Of a stretch of 37,129 nt of DNA, positions 1 to 7,728 are shown one piece after another. The position numbers and the translations under genes were made by a program. This DNA comes from Geosporobacter subterraneus DSM 17957 (GTDB lineage: Bacteria > Bacillota > Clostridia > Peptostreptococcales > Thermotaleaceae). Location: NCBI RefSeq assembly GCF_900142145.1, contig NZ_FQZV01000038.1, positions 1 to 37,129 of the forward strand. Direction: 5' to 3'. Below the pieces are notes generated by a model, which saw only the letters and a program-made list of their open reading frames with translations, did no database searches and was not told the origin of the DNA. Position 1 is the stretch's first letter. Every line of letters starts with the position of its first letter.

Positions 1-22
1 ATGGGTTAAGTTGACGCCTATG
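1..22. repeat. Terminus of a MITE-like element, cut by the window edge
   Basis: These 22 bases are the exact reverse complement of 3439-3460, which is the left end of the complete MITE-like element at 3438-3633. The simplest reading is that the right end of another copy lies here and the rest of it lies to the left of the window. No second target duplication can be seen. Confidence 0.6.
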
Positions 23-50
23 GGTCTGCCCCTACAGAAACCTTTTTAAC

Positions 51-415
51 GGACAGGCACAGAGACCTGTCCCTACGAAACCCTTTTTTATATGTAAGGT
101 ATTGCACAAAATAATAGCATACATTTCTATTCAGCACAAAAACACCGGGCGCACAATGTGACGCCCCTACAAGAGTCACTGTATTTTTAGAAAAGGGGTA
201 TTGTAGGGTACGACGACCCTGTCGTACCGTCGGTCATTAACCCAGCGGACAGGCACGGAGACCTGTCCCTACGAAGACCTTCTATATCCAATAGAAATGA
301 TCCGAATCTCTATAAGCAGATGTCTCCTAATGAAATAGAACGACCCCTGCGTCGTTCCGCAAATTAGGCAGGCATGAAGTCCTTAAACACAACGGGCAGA
401 CGCAGTGGTCTGCTC
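51..415. repeat. Cluster of six short intergenic hairpins
   Basis: No gene is seen in 1-542. The region holds six small perfect or near-perfect stem-loops: 51-72 (GGACAGG/CCTGTCC), 147-166 (GGGCG/CGCCC), 207-228 (GGTACGAC/GTCGTACC), 247-268 (GGACAGG/CCTGTCC again), 338-357 (GAACGAC/GTCGTTC) and 394-415 (GGGCAGAC/GTCTGCTC). Most are followed by CCTAC or CTACGA and separated by A/T-rich spacers. Stem sequences differ between copies while the layout is kept, which resembles REP/REPIN-type repeats. Confidence 0.65.
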
Positions 416-449
416 TACGAAAACCCTTCTATATATAAGGAGATAATGC

Positions 450-484
450 TAAAAAATTAAAGGGTAGGTTTATGCCTACCCTTT
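450..484 (-). terminator. Terminator downstream of chrA
   Basis: A perfect 10-bp stem AAAGGGTAGG/CCTACCCTTT with a 6-base loop is followed on the minus strand by AATTTTTT. It lies about 60 bases beyond the chrA stop codon and should end the marR-chrA transcript. Confidence 0.8.
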
Positions 485-542
485 ATGCACTATATATACT
501 CTATCCTATTTATTACCGATGTATTTTTTCATTTTTCTACCT

Positions 543-1637
543 TTAGACCATATATGTCAAGCCTATTCCTAATACTGCTGCACCAGCAATTGCATACAAG
601 GAATTGACCTTATACTTCCATATTGCAAGAAATCCTGATAATGCGATCCCAAGTGTCCAAACATCTGTGATAGCCGAAGGAATTAACTGTAGGGTCGCAG
701 CTAAGATGGCACCAATTACCGCTGAATTAATTCCCTTCAAAAAGGCTTTTACCCAAGGGATATTACGAACCTTCGATAAATGTGGAGCGGCCGCAAGAAT
801 GAACAGGAAGGACGGAATAAAAATTCCCGCCGCAGCAACGAAAGCACCAAACACACCTAGTACTTTGTAGCCAATAAAAGCAGAAGTAATCACCACAGGT
901 CCTGGTGTAACCTGCCCTAATGAAATTCCCGCCAAGAATTCGGTTTTTGTCATCCAGCCCAGCTTATCCACTACCTCCTGCTCAATAAATGGAATAATCA
1001 CCAATCCACCGCCATAGATAAAAGCTCCTACCTTAAAGAAAAACGCAAAAAGTCTTGTAACCGTTGGTTCTACCAACATCAAGGGCAGCAATGTCATATA
1101 TTGTTTTTTCGGCTGGGCAAACTGATGATAGGCAAGGATTCCTGCTACCCCTCCAAACACTAAAACAATCAGTAGATTTACTTTCAGAAAATAGATCATA
1201 ATGGTACTGATCAAATATATTGCTGCAGCTTTTCCATCTGTAATAGCTGACTTCCCCATTTTATGCAGGGAACTGAGTATAATTGCTATGACTACAGCGT
1301 TCACACCGTAAAGCAGACCACTGATTTGAGGCAGTGCGCCATATTGAAAATAAATGTAGCTCAAAAATGTAATAATCACAAATGCAGGCACTATAAAGGA
1401 TAATCCCGCCAAAACACCCCCTAATATTCCGCCTCTTACATAGCCAAGATAAATCCCAAGCTGTGTAGAAGCCGGTCCTGGAAGCATTTGGCATACTGCC
1501 AGCCCCTCAAGGAACTGCTCTTTTGAGGTCCATTTTCTTTTTTCCACCAATTCTTCATCCATCATGGCGATGTGGGCCATAGGACCTCCAAACCCTAATA
1601 GTCCAATTTTTAAAAAATATGAAATAATCTCTTTCAC
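543..1637 (-). CDS. chrA: Chromate transporter family protein (ChrA)
   Basis: A 364-residue integral membrane protein of the chromate transporter (CHR) family, which exports chromate or related oxyanions. It is the long form with two homologous halves. The first half starts with GFGGPMAHIAMM and has the QMLPGPASTQLGIYLGY segment; the second has YGGGLVIIPFIEQEVV and the matching GQVTPGPVVITSAFIGYKV segment. Each half carries the signature LPGP or TPGP and several hydrophobic helices. The start is a GTG at 1637 overlapping the marR stop (GTGA) behind a good AGGAGGAT site, so the two genes are translationally coupled. Many family members in anaerobes have no proven substrate, so chromate is a family label rather than an observation. 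Confidence 0.88.
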   Translation of the reverse strand: MKEIISYFLKIGLLGFGGPMAHIAMMDEELVEKRKWTSKEQFLEGLAVCQMLPGPASTQLGIYLGYVRGGILGGVLAGLSFIVPAFVIITFLSYIYFQYGALPQISGLLYGVNAVVIAIILSSLHKMGKSAITDGKAAAIYLISTIMIYFLKVNLLIVLVFGGVAGILAYHQFAQPKKQYMTLLPLMLVEPTVTRLFAFFFKVGAFIYGGGLVIIPFIEQEVVDKLGWMTKTEFLAGISLGQVTPGPVVITSAFIGYKVLGVFGAFVAAAGIFIPSFLFILAAAPHLSKVRNIPWVKAFLKGINSAVIGAILAATLQLIPSAITDVWTLGIALSGFLAIWKYKVNSLYAIAGAAVLGIGLTYMV

Positions 1638-2080
1638 GAGTTATCCTCCTCATCTAATTCAAACAGCTTATCCCGATTGATGTTTTGTACTAATTCGGTT
1701 AACAATATCTTGAATTGCTTCCGCTTATCCTCCTGCAGTGCATCAAAAAAGTTTTTTACAAATGCCTGGTCTTCATCCATGTGTTGCTGGACGATTCCCC
1801 TACCCTTATCTGTAATCTTGATTTCTACTGCTCTTCTATCCTCCTCAATTCGGATTCTTTCAATAAATCCTTTTTTGCAAAGCCGGTCGATGATTCCCGT
1901 TAATGTAGAGGGTGCAACGTGATACTTTTTTGCCACATCCATGACCCTCATCGATTCATGAAAGTATATTCGCTCCAGAGTATACATATCCTGAGGTTGC
2001 AGCTGACTCGTCTGATGTTGATAGTTTTCCTTGAATTTGAAAATATCGATCAATTGATGCAGCAATTTCATTTCATCCAT
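1634..2080 (-). CDS. MarR-family transcriptional regulator
   Basis: A 148-residue winged-helix regulator of the MarR family. The central part (about 45-100) shows a DNA-recognition helix (VAKKYHVAPSTLTGIIDRLCKKG) and the wing RIRIEEDRRAVEIKITDKG, with the DRR motif typical of MarR. Helical N- and C-terminal parts would form the dimer. Its start has a strong AAAGGAGGAG site. It is the first gene of a two-gene operon with chrA and has dyad and direct repeats just upstream, so it probably represses its own operon and is released by a ligand that cannot be named from sequence. Confidence 0.85.
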   Translation of the reverse strand: MDEMKLLHQLIDIFKFKENYQHQTSQLQPQDMYTLERIYFHESMRVMDVAKKYHVAPSTLTGIIDRLCKKGFIERIRIEEDRRAVEIKITDKGRGIVQQHMDEDQAFVKNFFDALQEDKRKQFKILLTELVQNINRDKLFELDEEDNS

Positions 2081-2095
2081 TTATACTCCTCCTTT

Positions 2096-2132
2096 AATAC
2101 GATATTCGTATTATATGATAATCGTATTATAT
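2096..2132 (-). promoter_or_regulatory. Probable MarR operator and promoter region of marR-chrA
   Basis: The marR start is preceded by a perfect 7-3-7 palindrome AATACGA-TAT-TCGTATT (2096-2112) and by two direct copies of TCGTATTATAT at 2106-2116 and 2122-2132, 16 bp apart and thus about 1.5 helical turns. TATAAT-like -10 sequences (minus strand) overlap these repeats. This is the layout expected for autorepression by MarR; binding is an inference. Confidence 0.6.
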
Positions 2133-2268
2133 TTTTAAAGTCTTATCAATAACTTTTGAAATATTATTTATGTCTTTTGGAAAAGGCTCATACTTTCCAC
2201 AGTGCTGGTTAAAATAAAAGAGTATTATCAAAATATCCAGACTGAAAATTTTAGAAAGGAATTCCATT

Positions 2269-2946
2269 ATGCTCATTACCTTAATTCGAACCCTTATCCT
2301 CTATATCGTAGTACTTATATGCATGCGCATCATGGGTAAAGGTGAAGTGGCAGAAATGCAGCCCTTCGAATTAGTAATTATGTTGATGATTGCCGAACTG
2401 GCAGCTCTGCCCATGGGTGATACAGGCATTCCTTTGATGAACGGCGTTATTGCTATTATTGCCTTAGTATTTGCACAGGTGTCGATCTCAATCATCAACT
2501 TAAAAAGTGAAAAAGCCCGCAGTATTATCAGCGGCAGACCTAGTATCCTTATAAACAAAGGCCAGATCAATCAAAAAGAACTGCAGCGGCTTCGTATTAG
2601 TTTAAATGATTTGGTTGAACAGATTCGCGCTAAAGATTACCCAAGTATAGCCGATGTGGAATTCGCCATTTTAGAAACCAATGGAGATCTAAGTATTATT
2701 CCAAAGGCAAACAAGAGAAATCCGACTTTGGAGGACCTGCAGTTAAACGCTGGCTATGAAGGTCTTCCTATATCTTTAATCATTGATGGCCATATCAACT
2801 ATGATAATCTTAAAAAGGCAAAGGTCACTGAAAAGTGGCTGCTGGATCAACTGTCCGCTAAAGGAATCCGTGACCCAAAGGATGTTCTTTTTTCCTATAT
2901 AGATGCTAGCAATTACTTTTATGTCCAAAAGAAACAACAAAAGTAA
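2269..2946 (+). CDS. DUF421 (YetF-like) membrane protein
   Basis: A 225-residue protein of the DUF421/YetF family, found in many spore-forming Firmicutes and of unsettled function. The N-terminal third has membrane segments (LIRTLILYIVVLICMRIMGK, then VIMLMIAELAALPMG and GVIAIIALVFAQVSISII). The rest is the soluble domain with the family signatures GRPSILINKGQINQKEL and SLNDLVEQIRAKDY. The start at 2269 has an AAAGGAA site. The next gene, a DUF4363 protein, begins 12 bases after the stop, and this pair is a recurring one. Confidence 0.85.
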   Translation: MLITLIRTLILYIVVLICMRIMGKGEVAEMQPFELVIMLMIAELAALPMGDTGIPLMNGVIAIIALVFAQVSISIINLKSEKARSIISGRPSILINKGQINQKELQRLRISLNDLVEQIRAKDYPSIADVEFAILETNGDLSIIPKANKRNPTLEDLQLNAGYEGLPISLIIDGHINYDNLKKAKVTEKWLLDQLSAKGIRDPKDVLFSYIDASNYFYVQKKQQK

Positions 2947-2958
2947 GGATGTGTGTTT

Positions 2959-3339
2959 ATGAGAGCTTTCATTATCAGCTCCGCGGCGGTTCTGCTAATT
3001 ATTACAGGCTGGATTTTCCTCTATCAATCTGTAGAGCATCAAACAGCTGAATTTGTAGAAGCCCTTAGTCAGTTGACAAAAACCTTGAATCAGGAAGATT
3101 GGGAAACAGCTGCCAGCAACTTTAAAGAAATTCGAAACAAGTGGCAGATCACCCGTAATAAATGGACTATTTTTCTTCATCATCATGAAATCGACAACAT
3201 AGACCTCTCTATGGCTAGAACCGTACAATATATTGAGACAAAAAATAAACCTCTGTCTCTTGGCGAAACTGAGGCTTTAAAGCAGCTTTTTCATATTGTC
3301 AAGGAGAATGAAGCTTTAACTTTAACAAATGTATTATAG
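2959..3339 (+). CDS. DUF4363 family protein
   Basis: A 126-residue protein with one N-terminal membrane segment (about residues 2-20, FIISSAAVLLIITGWIFLY) followed by a helical, probably extracytoplasmic domain rich in Q, E, K and W. This matches DUF4363 proteins, which typically sit behind DUF421 genes. The ATG at 2959 is preferred to the GTG at 2953 because AAGGAT lies 8 bases before it. Function unknown; the two genes probably form one operon. No clear intrinsic terminator follows before the repeats starting at 3370. Confidence 0.7.
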   Translation: MRAFIISSAAVLLIITGWIFLYQSVEHQTAEFVEALSQLTKTLNQEDWETAASNFKEIRNKWQITRNKWTIFLHHHEIDNIDLSMARTVQYIETKNKPLSLGETEALKQLFHIVKENEALTLTNVL

Positions 3340-3369
3340 ATTTACGCCACTAGAAATAAAAGTATCATT

Positions 3370-3427
3370 GTAGGGGCAGACCCGCGTGTCTGCCCGCTTT
3401 TTCAGGGACGACACATTTGTCGTCCCC
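3370..3427. repeat. Two intergenic hairpins of the same type as at the left edge
   Basis: Stem GGGCAGAC/GTCTGCCC (3374-3395) and stem GGGACGACA/TGTCGTCCC (3405-3426), followed by CCTACAG. The bases 3370-3383 are the exact reverse complement of 23-36. They lie directly beside the MITE-like element. Confidence 0.65.
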
Positions 3428-3437
3428 TACAGTTATA

Positions 3438-3633
3438 TCATAGGCGTCAACTTAACCCATAATTTGTCATCCTGAGCGGAGTAAAACGGAGTCGAAGGAT
3501 CTTTAAGCTAGATGATATATTCTGATAATCAAAAGTAATCTTGCTTATGTTCTATAAGATTCTTCGCTAACGCTCAGAATGACATGCTTCTAAGGTTTAT
3601 TTGGAAATAATTGGATTACGTTGACGCCTATGA
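3438..3633. mobile_element. Complete MITE-like element, 196 bp, with terminal inverted repeats and target duplication
   Basis: The left end TCATAGGCGTCAAC (3438-3451) is the exact reverse complement of the right end GTTGACGCCTATGA (3620-3633), and similarity continues inwards (TTAACCCA against GTAATCCA) to about 22 bp. The element is flanked by direct copies of CAGTTATA at 3430-3437 and 3634-3641, a probable 8-bp target-site duplication. The interior is itself an inverted repeat: 3465-3502 (TGTCATCCTGAGCGGAG to GAAGGATCTT) against 3556-3584. There is no coding capacity, so movement would need a transposase elsewhere. The parent transposon family is not recognised. Confidence 0.75.
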
Positions 3634-3694
3634 CAGTTATATTTCATTATAGAGGCGTTTACCTATATAGCAAAGACATTTAACAATAAAACAA

Positions 3695-3732
3695 AATACA
3701 AGGGATGACCGAATCGTCATCCCCTGTATTTT
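3695..3732 (-). terminator. Terminator downstream of pyrD
   Basis: Stem GGGATGAC/GTCATCCC (3702-3709 with 3716-3723), extended by outer ACA/TGT pairs. T-rich tails lie on both sides: TTGTATTTTG on the minus strand, TGTATTTTTT on the plus strand. It lies 15 or more bases beyond the pyrD stop. Confidence 0.75.
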
Positions 3733-3746
3733 TTCGATTCTGCAGC

Positions 3747-4661
3747 TTAGAATCTCAACCCTCCAATAATATCCTTTACCGAAGCATAACCCTTCCTCTG
3801 AAGATAGGACTCTATCCCTTCTTTAATATCCATGGACGCCCGGGGATTGATAAAATTTGCAGTCCCTACGGATACTGCAGATGCTCCGGCTAATAAAAAT
3901 TCCACAGCATCAGCCCCTTCCATAATTCCACCCATACCAATAATCGGAATCTTAACCGTACGGGCTGCCTCATATACCATTCGTACAGCTACCGGTTTTA
4001 CGGCAGGTCCTGATAATCCGCCTATTCCCCTGGCTAATACCGGTCTTTGGGTTTCGATATCGATGGCCATGCCCATGAGGGTATTGATCATAGATAGGCA
4101 GTCTGCCCCTGCTTCCTCTGCTGACAATGCAATTTCCTTAATATCCCGTACATTTGGACTAAGCTTGACAATGAGGTATTTATCACTATATTCCCGTACT
4201 CTCCTGGTTACTTCAAATACCATCTCTGGTTTAACCCCAAATGCTACGCCCCCTTCTTTCACATTGGGGCAGGATATGTTTAATTCTATGGCATGTATGG
4301 AGGTGTTTGACAGAATTTCAGCCATACGGCAATATTCCTCTATGGTATTTCCATTGATATTTGCGATGACCTTCGTATCAAACTGTGATAGATAGGGCAG
4401 CTCCTGTTCGATAAATGCCTTTACTCCCGGATTTTGAAGCCCTACACTATTCAACATGCCCATGGGCGTTTCCGCAACCCTTGGCACCGGGTTCCCCTCG
4501 CGTGGTTCTAAGGTAAGTCCTTTCACCATGATGCCGCCAATTTCATTGAGATCTACATAGGCCTCGTATTCCCTGCCAAAACCAAAGGTACCGGAAGCCA
4601 CTGTTATAGGATTCTTCATTTCCAGACCCTTCAAGTCTACCTTCATATCCACTCTATTCAT
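3747..4661 (-). CDS. pyrD: Dihydroorotate dehydrogenase, catalytic subunit, class 1B
   Basis: A 304-residue FMN protein that oxidises dihydroorotate to orotate in pyrimidine synthesis. It belongs to the NAD-linked class 1B, which works with PyrK, encoded just upstream. Visible marks are VASGTFGFG near the N-terminus, the active-site loop [13 protein letters not shown] with the catalytic Cys at about 131, IVKLSPNV (FMN-binding Lys), SMINTL, and the phosphate-binding IPIIGMGGI and ASAVSVGTA. The ATG at 4661 is chosen because GAGGTGA lies 6 bases upstream. The gene overlaps the end of pyrK by a few bases, so the two subunits are probably coupled. Confidence 0.95.
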   Translation of the reverse strand: MNRVDMKVDLKGLEMKNPITVASGTFGFGREYEAYVDLNEIGGIMVKGLTLEPREGNPVPRVAETPMGMLNSVGLQNPGVKAFIEQELPYLSQFDTKVIANINGNTIEEYCRMAEILSNTSIHAIELNISCPNVKEGGVAFGVKPEMVFEVTRRVREYSDKYLIVKLSPNVRDIKEIALSAEEAGADCLSMINTLMGMAIDIETQRPVLARGIGGLSGPAVKPVAVRMVYEAARTVKIPIIGMGGIMEGADAVEFLLAGASAVSVGTANFINPRASMDIKEGIESYLQRKGYASVKDIIGGLRF

Positions 4662-5430
4662 CAAAGATCACCTCGCTTCCTGAAAAAACCGGCCCCTCTT
4701 TGCAGGTTCGGACAAAGTGCCACCCATTTTCCTCAGCCTTCACTTTACAGCTGCATACCAGGCATGCACCTACACCACAAGCCATCCGTTCCTCCAATGC
4801 CAGTTGAGTTTCTATTTGATACTGCAGTCCCAGCTGCTGTACTTTTTTTAACATCACCTCTGGCCCGCAGGCATATATACAGTCTGGCTGCTCGTGATCG
4901 ATTTCTTGTTTTAATAGATCCGTAACATATCCGCTGTAGCCCCGTTCCCCTTCTTCTACTGCAACCAAGACTTCTTTACTGTATTTTTGAAATTCATCGA
5001 CTAAATAGGGATCTTTTCGATAGCCCAATAATACCTTTACGTGAGGATTTTCAAGCTGTCTGGCAAGTTCCAACAGCGGTGCTGTACCAATGCCTCCCCC
5101 AATCAGCAGTATCTTCTTATCAGGATCTGCAAGTCTGAATCCATTTCCTAGAGGCCCCAGCAGGTCTAGGGAATCTCCAGCCCTTTTTTCACAGATAACT
5201 TTGGTTCCCTTTCCACTTTTTCGAACAACCAGGTGTATTTCATTGTCAGTTGTAAAGCAGACGCTGATAGGTCTTCGGAGAAAGAAAGCTCCAGAATCTT
5301 GAGACTTAATATGGAAAAATTGCCCAGCCTCAATGTTTCCCATATCCGGTGTTCTCTCCAGACGGATTCTGTAAATATCACTGCTGATTAGATCATTGCT
5401 GATGATCTTACTCAATATGCCGGTTGTCAT
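4654..5430 (-). CDS. pyrK: Dihydroorotate dehydrogenase electron-transfer subunit
   Basis: A 258-residue FAD and [2Fe-2S] protein that passes electrons from PyrD to NAD+. The N-terminal half is a ferredoxin-reductase-type FAD domain ([11 protein letters not shown] for flavin binding). The middle has the NAD-binding stretch [20 protein letters not shown]. The C-terminus has the cysteine cluster [17 protein letters not shown] plus a later RTCKEGP, four ligands for the [2Fe-2S] cluster. Length is normal. An AAGGAGGAG site precedes the start. It sits between pyrF (13 bases upstream) and pyrD. Confidence 0.95.
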   Translation of the reverse strand: MTTGILSKIISNDLISSDIYRIRLERTPDMGNIEAGQFFHIKSQDSGAFFLRRPISVCFTTDNEIHLVVRKSGKGTKVICEKRAGDSLDLLGPLGNGFRLADPDKKILLIGGGIGTAPLLELARQLENPHVKVLLGYRKDPYLVDEFQKYSKEVLVAVEEGERGYSGYVTDLLKQEIDHEQPDCIYACGPEVMLKKVQQLGLQYQIETQLALEERMACGVGACLVCSCKVKAEENGWHFVRTCKEGPVFSGSEVIFDE

Positions 5431-5442
5431 GGATTCTCCTCC

Positions 5443-6387
5443 TTACCAGTAGCATTTTCCCTGTTGTACCAAATGGTTGTTAATATCTTCCCGCATACGC
5501 AGCGCCGCGGCTCGGGCGGCTTCTCCGTATTGATCTTCTTTCCAAAGTTGATCCTTCTTAGCGTAGGCAAATATAATATCCCTAGAAGAATTTACGATTG
5601 CCCCCAGCCCATCCTCATTAAAGCAGGGGAGGATATCTTCTGCTTTGGCCCCTTGTGCTCCATATCCAGGTACCAAAAAGTAGGTTCTAGGCATCAGTGC
5701 TCTCAGCCTCTCCCCTTGCTCCGGATAAGTAGCACCTACAACAGCACCTACCGAGCTGTACCCACAGCTTCCTAAGGTCTCACTGCTCCAGGCAGATACC
5801 ATTTCCGCTACTACTTCATAGATTTTTTTACTTCCAGCCTCTAGATCCTGCAGCTGTCCAGAAGAGGGATTCGATGTTTTTACCAGTACAAACATTCCTC
5901 TATCCCACTCTTTTATATCCTCCATGAATTCTTTCAAACAATCGTCTCCCAAATAGGGATTCACGGTTACTGCATCTACTGAAAAGGCTTCAAATGCTTC
6001 CCCTTCAACCTGCGTCTTACCGAGATGTCCGATGGCATATGCCTTTGAAGTAGTTCCAATATCCCCCCGTTTTACATCTCCAATGATCAGCAGTCCTTTT
6101 TGCGCCCCGTATTGGCAGATTCGCCGATAGGCAGACATACCTTCGATACCGTACTGCTCATAAAAAGCGATTTGCGGCTTAATAGCCGGCACGATGTCCC
6201 AGACCTGATCTATAATCTCTTTACCAAACTCCCATAATATTTCTTCAACAGCTCTCAAGGTTTTTCCATACTGTTGAAAGTATTTCTCCTGAATAAATCT
6301 TGGTATCATTTCCAGCCTCGGATCCAAGCCCACAACCACATTGCTTCTTTTCTCCTTTATCTGCCTTACCAAACGATCTATGAACAT
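5443..6387 (-). CDS. pyrF: Orotidine 5'-phosphate decarboxylase (subfamily 2)
   Basis: A 314-residue enzyme converting OMP to UMP, the last step of the pathway. The length and the motif LIIGDVKRGDIGTTSKAYA, containing the Asp-Lys-Asp catalytic array, place it in the longer PyrF subfamily 2. NVVVGLDPRLEMIP near the N-terminus and YFLVPGYGAQG (phosphate loop) support this. The ATG at 6387 is used because GGAGGAGGAAAG lies just upstream; the extra in-frame TTG at 6417 has no such site. First gene of pyrFKD, behind a PyrR-type leader with a terminator between promoter and start. Confidence 0.93.
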   Translation of the reverse strand: MFIDRLVRQIKEKRSNVVVGLDPRLEMIPRFIQEKYFQQYGKTLRAVEEILWEFGKEIIDQVWDIVPAIKPQIAFYEQYGIEGMSAYRRICQYGAQKGLLIIGDVKRGDIGTTSKAYAIGHLGKTQVEGEAFEAFSVDAVTVNPYLGDDCLKEFMEDIKEWDRGMFVLVKTSNPSSGQLQDLEAGSKKIYEVVAEMVSAWSSETLGSCGYSSVGAVVGATYPEQGERLRALMPRTYFLVPGYGAQGAKAEDILPCFNEDGLGAIVNSSRDIIFAYAKKDQLWKEDQYGEAARAAALRMREDINNHLVQQGKCYW

Positions 6388-6418
6388 ATGCTCTTTCCTC
6401 CTCCAGGTTTCATGCAAA

Positions 6419-6453
6419 ATAAAAAGACCTTCCCATAGAGGCAGAAGGTCTTT
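6419..6453 (-). terminator. Attenuator terminator in the pyrF leader
   Basis: Stem AAAGACCTTC/GAAGGTCTTT (6423-6432 with 6444-6453), followed on the minus strand by a T-rich tail. It lies between the pyrF promoter (6551-6580) and the pyrF start, downstream of a PyrR-type binding loop. This is the standard place for a PyrR-controlled attenuator. Confidence 0.85.
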
Positions 6454-6507
6454 ATTCTACAACAAAATAAGTTATAGATAGATATCTATACTTCCCAGTT
6501 CCTTACC

Positions 6508-6521
6508 GGCCTCTCTGGACC
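6508..6521 (-). promoter_or_regulatory. PyrR binding loop in the pyrF leader RNA
   Basis: The minus strand reads GGTCCAGAGAGGCC, a close match to the PyrR anti-antiterminator consensus ARUCCNGNGAGGYU. It folds as a stem with the hexaloop CAGAGA. With UMP or UTP bound, PyrR would stabilise this stem and let the downstream terminator form. pyrR itself is not in the window. Confidence 0.8.
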
Positions 6522-6550
6522 AATTTAAAGGCTTCCTATTCGTTTTCACC

Positions 6551-6580
6551 ATGGTATCACAATTTTTCACCCAATGTCAA
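6551..6580 (-). promoter_or_regulatory. Promoter of pyrFKD
   Basis: On the minus strand TTGACA (6580-6575) and TACCAT (6556-6551) are 18 bp apart. The site is back to back with the pyrB promoter. Confidence 0.7.
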
Positions 6581-6603
6581 TCAAAATAATTTTGTTTTCA
6601 ACA

Positions 6604-6632
6604 TTGACAGCCTTTTTCTAATGTGATAGTCT
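6604..6632 (+). promoter_or_regulatory. Promoter of pyrBI
   Basis: TTGACA (6604-6609), a 17-bp spacer and TAGTCT (6627-6632). A TG dinucleotide one base before the -10 gives an extended -10, which would offset the weak hexamer. Confidence 0.6.
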
Positions 6633-6654
6633 TAAACAAATAAAATCCTTTAAT

Positions 6655-6672
6655 TTAACCCCGTGAGGTTAA
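6655..6672 (+). promoter_or_regulatory. PyrR binding loop 1 in the pyrB leader RNA
   Basis: TTAACC-CCGTGA-GGTTAA forms a perfect 6-bp stem with a hexaloop. The core AACCCCGTGAGGTT differs from ARUCCNGNGAGGYU at one position. It lies upstream of the attenuator terminator at 6714-6746, the classical arrangement. Confidence 0.8.
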
Positions 6673-6713
6673 GAAGGTTGGATGGGTCCTTTTTACGGAT
6701 TCTGATATGCTAT

Positions 6714-6746
6714 GCCTTTTTACCTGCGGGTAAAAAGGCATTTTTT
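6714..6746 (+). terminator. Attenuator terminator in the pyrB leader
   Basis: Stem GCCTTTTTACC/GGTAAAAAGGC (6714-6724 with 6729-6739), a 4-base loop and a tail of six T. It precedes pyrB by about 50 bases and follows the first PyrR loop. Confidence 0.88.
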
Positions 6747-6765
6747 ATACTTTTATACCTTTAAC

Positions 6766-6783
6766 TTGGTCCTGTGAGACTGA
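6766..6783 (+). promoter_or_regulatory. Second PyrR-like binding loop, abutting the pyrB ribosome binding site
   Basis: TTGGTC-CTGTGA-GACTGA forms a 6-bp stem (two G-U pairs) with the same kind of hexaloop (CNGNGA) as the two other loops. The core GGTCCTGTGAGACT fits ARUCCNGNGAGGYU except at one G. It lies after the terminator, and the AAGGAGG site at 6785-6791 starts just behind it. PyrR bound here could block translation directly. Confidence 0.6.
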
Positions 6784-6798
6784 AAAGGAGGAATTTCT

Positions 6799-7728
6799 AT
6801 GACAAACCAAAAGTTAAGGCATCTTATCGAACCTGAAGACTTCTCCCTTGATGAGCTAAATCACTTAATTGATTTGGGAGAAAAAATCTATGCAGCACCA
6901 GAAAAGTATGCAGAGGCCTGCAAAGGAAAAATCTTAGCCACATTGTTTTATGAGCCCAGCACGAGGACAAAGTTTAGCTTTGAAACCGCTATGCTCCGCC
7001 TTGGAGGCAGTATCATCGGCTTCAGCGATGCCAGCACCAGCTCTGTTTCTAAAGGTGAAAGCATAGCAGATACTATCCGCGTTATGTCTGCCTATGCAGA
7101 TATTGCTGTAATGCGCCATCCAAAAGAGGGCGCCCCAAAGCTGGCTTCTTTGTATGCTTCTATCCCTATTATCAACGGCGGCGATGGCGGTCATCAGCAT
7201 CCTACCCAAACCCTCACAGATTTGCTTACCATCAAGACCTACAAAGGCTCTATTGAAAATCAGGTGGTCGCTTTCTGCGGAGACTTAAAATTCGGCAGAA
7301 CAGTCCACTCTCTTATCCGCACTCTTGCCCGGTACAGCATCAAAAAGTTTATTCTAATCTCTCCCGAAGAGCTAAAGCTTCCTGAACCATTGAAGCGAAC
7401 ACTGGTAGATACTTTTCAGGTGGACCTAATGGAGGTTAAAACCATCGAAGAAGTAGTGGGTGAAATAGATATCCTCTATATGACACGCATTCAAAAAGAA
7501 AGATTTTTTAATGAAGCAGATTATGCACGTTTAAAGGATAGTTATATCCTAGATAAGGCAAAGATTCAAAGGGCAAAACAGGATATGATCATCATGCATC
7601 CCCTGCCTAGGGTAAATGAAATTGCCTACGATGTCGATACGGACCCCAGGGCGGTCTACTTTGAACAAGCTAAGCTGGGCGTGTATATACGAATGGCCTT
7701 GATGATGAACTTATTGGGGGTGGCGTAA
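6799..7728 (+). CDS. pyrB: Aspartate carbamoyltransferase, catalytic subunit
   Basis: A 309-residue enzyme joining carbamoyl phosphate and aspartate, the first committed pyrimidine step. The carbamoyl-phosphate loop [13 protein letters not shown] (about residues 50-62) with STRT is intact, as are [26 protein letters not shown] and the aspartate-loop motif HPLPRVNEI. It is the unfused form and is followed directly by the regulatory subunit gene with no gap. Strong AAGGAGG site. Confidence 0.96.
   Translation: MTNQKLRHLIEPEDFSLDELNHLIDLGEKIYAAPEKYAEACKGKILATLFYEPSTRTKFSFETAMLRLGGSIIGFSDASTSSVSKGESIADTIRVMSAYADIAVMRHPKEGAPKLASLYASIPIINGGDGGHQHPTQTLTDLLTIKTYKGSIENQVVAFCGDLKFGRTVHSLIRTLARYSIKKFILISPEELKLPEPLKRTLVDTFQVDLMEVKTIEEVVGEIDILYMTRIQKERFFNEADYARLKDSYILDKAKIQRAKQDMIIMHPLPRVNEIAYDVDTDPRAVYFEQAKLGVYIRMALMMNLLGVA

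Noticed and set aside
51-415. CRISPR array
   Set aside because: Hairpin spacing is irregular, stem sequences differ, and there is no constant repeat with unique spacers or cas gene.
604-870. Plus-strand open frame of 88 codons inside chrA
   Set aside because: It is a shadow of the well-supported minus-strand chromate transporter and has no ribosome binding site or family resemblance. The same holds for the other frames antiparallel to the pdu genes.
1-3460. Composite transposon bounded by the 22-bp inverted repeat at 1-22 and 3439-3460, carrying chrA and the yetF-like genes
   Set aside because: The right-hand copy is explained as the left end of the 196-bp MITE with its own partner end and target duplication. 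The copy at the left edge is most simply the end of another MITE.
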